The notes under the pieces are model-generated. The model was not told where the DNA came from. It was given only the letters and a program-made list of their open reading frames with translations, and ran no database searches. A DNA stretch of 64,000 nt from Amoebidium appalachense (lineage: Eukaryota > Ichthyosporea). Below are positions 62,182 through 64,000 of the stretch, in pieces (the stretch's first letter is position 1; each line of letters opens with the position of its first letter). The stretch covers positions 10,726,001 to 10,790,000 of the forward strand of contig CAVNZM010000006.1 of NCBI GenBank assembly GCA_963693365.1. The letters are read 5' to 3'. The translations under genes and the position numbers were made by a program.

Positions 62182-62296
62182 GTGGGGGCAGTGCACGCAC
62201 TGCTTCCACATGCACTGCATTCTCAAGTGGATGCAGGCCCAGACTGCCCGCCAGCTGTGCCCCATGTGCCGCCAGCCGTGGAAGTTCAAAGAATAA
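60410..62296 (+). CDS. ANAPC11: anaphase-promoting complex subunit 11 (RING-H2), four exons incl. 1 nt
   Basis: APC11 is the RING-H2 subunit that recruits the E2 in the anaphase-promoting complex ubiquitin ligase. Exons 60410-60431, 60516 (single base), 61290-61411 and 62181-62296 give 86 aa (human 84). Exon 1 codes M-MKVKIQ, matching the conserved MKVKI start; the second ATG (60413) may be the real start. Exon 3 begins at WNAVAVWRW and includes [20 protein letters not shown]; exon 4 has [13 protein letters not shown] and [12 protein letters not shown], so all RING and extra zinc ligands are present. Exon 1 ends in phase 1 at a GTAAGT donor, but exon 3 needs phase 2. Joining them directly shifts the frame and destroys the RING. 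The base G60516, between CACAG and GTAAGAG, repairs it (CAA AGC TGG). Exons 3 and 4 both follow (CA)n tracts. Confidence 0.93.
60516..60516 (+). other. ANAPC11: candidate one-nucleotide microexon of APC11
   Basis: Upstream intron 60432-60515 (84 nt) has GTAAGT, a branch-like TGCTGAC, a T-rich tract and CACAG. The downstream intron 60517-61289 starts GTAAGAG and ends ACAAAG. Only the G between the two sites remains, and it is exactly the base needed for the frame. Confidence 0.82.
62113..62179. repeat. (CA)n array forming the 3' splice-site region of APC11 exon 4
   Basis: About 66 bp of pure CA ending CACACAG directly at the exon. Confidence 0.96.
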
Positions 62297-62615
62297 CCCG
62301 TGAGCCTCATGGCCCGGGGTGGACAGGCCGTGCTTTGAATGCTCCTGGCTGGCAGGAAAAGGTATCGTTCTCGGCACACATCAAAACCGCTGCAAAGTCG
62401 AGGCTGTGATTCCATCGCAATGGGTTTTGGCCGTGCCGGATGAGAAAGTAACGCTGTAGATGTGTGTTTGTGGGGGATTAGGAGGTTTTTTTTGTGGTGG
62501 TGGGGGAGGGGGTTGATGGCCGTGTAATAGTGTCTAGCTATGTGAGAGAGCGCACGTGCCTGATAAGAATGTGCTTGACTCGTTCGGTCCCCCCCCCCTC
62601 CTTCCCCCCCCCCCT

Positions 62616-62649
<34 letters not shown>

Positions 62650-62821
62650 ATTCACATTGTTTTTTTGGGCCATCTGTTTGTTTGTTTGCTTGCTTTCTTG
62701 TTCACTTGTTTGCTTGTTTGTTCATGTTTTTGTTCCCCCCCCCCGCCCTGCCTTTGGGTGTTGGTGTGGATGTGTCTGTATGTGTGTTTTTTGGTGGTCG
62801 TGGTGGTGGTGGTGGTGGGGT

Positions 62822-62855
<34 letters not shown>

Positions 62856-63127
62856 GGGGGGGGGGGGCATTGTCAGTGATGATATGTAAATAAATGGAGA
62901 CAAATAGCTGAGTAACAATCGGGCAGTGCCGGCAGATTCGGCAGTGTATTGTTCTGGAATTCGTTGAATGCTGACAGTCTGATACAAGAAACTAAGGATA
63001 AGGGGGGGGTAAGGCTTGATGAATTGATAATATGAAGCCAATAAACGAACTCACTTTTGTTTTGAGCAGGTTAAATGGTTCATCGGATTGGTTCTTTGTA
63101 AATGTGGTGGCAGTTTGTTTATCATGC

Positions 63128-63161
<34 letters not shown>

Positions 63162-64000
63162 CGTGTGTGTGTGTGCATTCACGCATGTCTGTATTTTTCT
63201 CTCTGTGCAGTTGTGTATGAGTATCAGCAGTCTGCAGCTTGCAGAGGTGCGCATGATGGATGCATGTGTGTTCTATACACGTAGGATGTGGCTTCACACC
63301 AGCCTAATATTAGGCCAGGTGATATTTATCTGAGAGGGAGGGGGGGCCGGGGGGGGATGTTAATGTGGGTGTATGCTGAGCTGTGTCTTTCAGATAAAAC
63401 TTGGTCTTAGCACCACAACTCGCTTATTTGTTGATCACCCTGGGGACTTGGGTTCTTAATTATAATGAGATAGCAAGCTGCCCGCTGCTATCGCACATAT
63501 GCATGCACCGGGCATACTATGTTATCACATCTGTAGGCCTACGCACCATCAATGACACATGGGTGGTGGTATTTCTCGAGTTGCAGAAAAAAAAAAATAT
63601 GCACACATAATTGTAATATCTAGCTGATCGGAAGGATATGTGCACTATAAAGACTATCGTTTTTCTTAATAAAAGCATTCCGGAGTCCAGGAATAGGGCA
63701 CCGTCGTAGCTAAATGCTGTCACTTTTTTGGCAAATACAATACCATGCATGTGCACAAAGGGGCACTGCCCCAACACGATGTCCCTAAAAATAGACCGTG
63801 TAAACCTATAGTCATACATGCAAGCAATAACCTATAAAAATCCGGCCAAAAGTTTAAAATATCGACTTAGGGGGCCCATATACTTGCCTCGAGTGTCAAT
63901 GAGCAAATCAATCCATGCATAAGCACAGAAAAATAAATTACTGTGTCCTAAAGCGTAGACTTGGTAGTGTGTGGGAGTCGATATGTTGTGCGTGATTCAA
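62297..64000. other. APC11 3' flank and right end, no gene recognised
   Basis: Contains C and G runs (62600-62649, 62821-62868), a TTTG/TTGC-rich stretch (62680-62730), a short (GT)n (63130-63175), and about 600 bp of unique AT-rich DNA at the end in which I see no domain, splice structure or RNA gene. Confidence 0.5.
62889..62894 (+). terminator. possible polyadenylation signal of APC11
   Basis: AATAAA 593 bases after the stop codon; a second one lies near 63041 (CCAATAAACG). Either could end the transcript. Confidence 0.4.

Overview
The window is nuclear DNA from an intron-rich eukaryote. Evidence for this: GT-AG introns in every recognisable gene, TATA, CCAAT and AATAAA signals, non-LTR, hAT-like and TTAA-flanked transposons, and no bacterial operon features. 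The gene set is a Ras-family GTPase, a folliculin-interacting protein (FNIP), glucosidase II beta, U2AF1 and APC11. This fits a holozoan (unicellular animal relative or early animal) or another amorphean best; I cannot place it further. Long C/G homopolymers, (CA/GT)n and (GA)n arrays are unusually dense, and most long open frames in the window are translations of such repeats rather than genes.

Layout. 1-15.7 kb is gene-poor: simple repeats, a 3' fragment of a non-LTR retrotransposon (about 1387-1592), and a larger 5'-truncated copy (6855-10756, minus strand) bounded by a perfect 15-bp target-site duplication. 15.9-17.2 kb is a three-exon single C2H2 zinc-finger gene (+). 18.2-21.2 kb holds two tandem duplications; the second duplicated the promoter and first codons of a compact 60-aa gene (+). 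21.5-22.9 kb is a two-exon Ras-like gene (-). 25.4-42.1 kb is a 24-exon FNIP gene (-), followed by a 1485-bp hAT-like element with 8-bp target-site duplications (43223-44707). 44.9-53.7 kb is a 14-exon glucosidase II beta gene (+) ending in an RDEL retention signal. 54.7-59.8 kb is a five-exon U2AF1 gene (-). 60.4-62.3 kb is APC11 (+), divergent from U2AF1. The last 1.7 kb shows no gene.

I built the exon chains by hand by joining GT-AG sites that keep phase. Each chain gives a whole number of codons: zinc finger 300 aa, Ras 207, FNIP 834, glucosidase II beta 483, U2AF1 217, APC11 86. The genes are ordinary housekeeping functions (mRNA 3' splice-site recognition, ubiquitin ligation in the cell cycle, ER glycoprotein quality control, nutrient signalling, small-GTPase signalling) and do not form a pathway.

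Main point of interest: the APC11 reading frame closes only if a single nucleotide, G60516, is an exon. It sits between a strong 3' splice site (branch-point-like CTGAC, pyrimidine tract, CACAG) and a strong donor (GTAAGAG). A one-nucleotide exon has been reported in APC11 of Arabidopsis, so it may be very old. Other notable points: long dinucleotide arrays inside genes nearly always read CA on the sense strand; exon-end plus 5' splice-site segments are tandemly copied in FNIP and U2AF1; a FNIP intron carries a nine-unit minisatellite with eight TCACGTGA boxes; two TTAA-bounded MITEs sit in introns.
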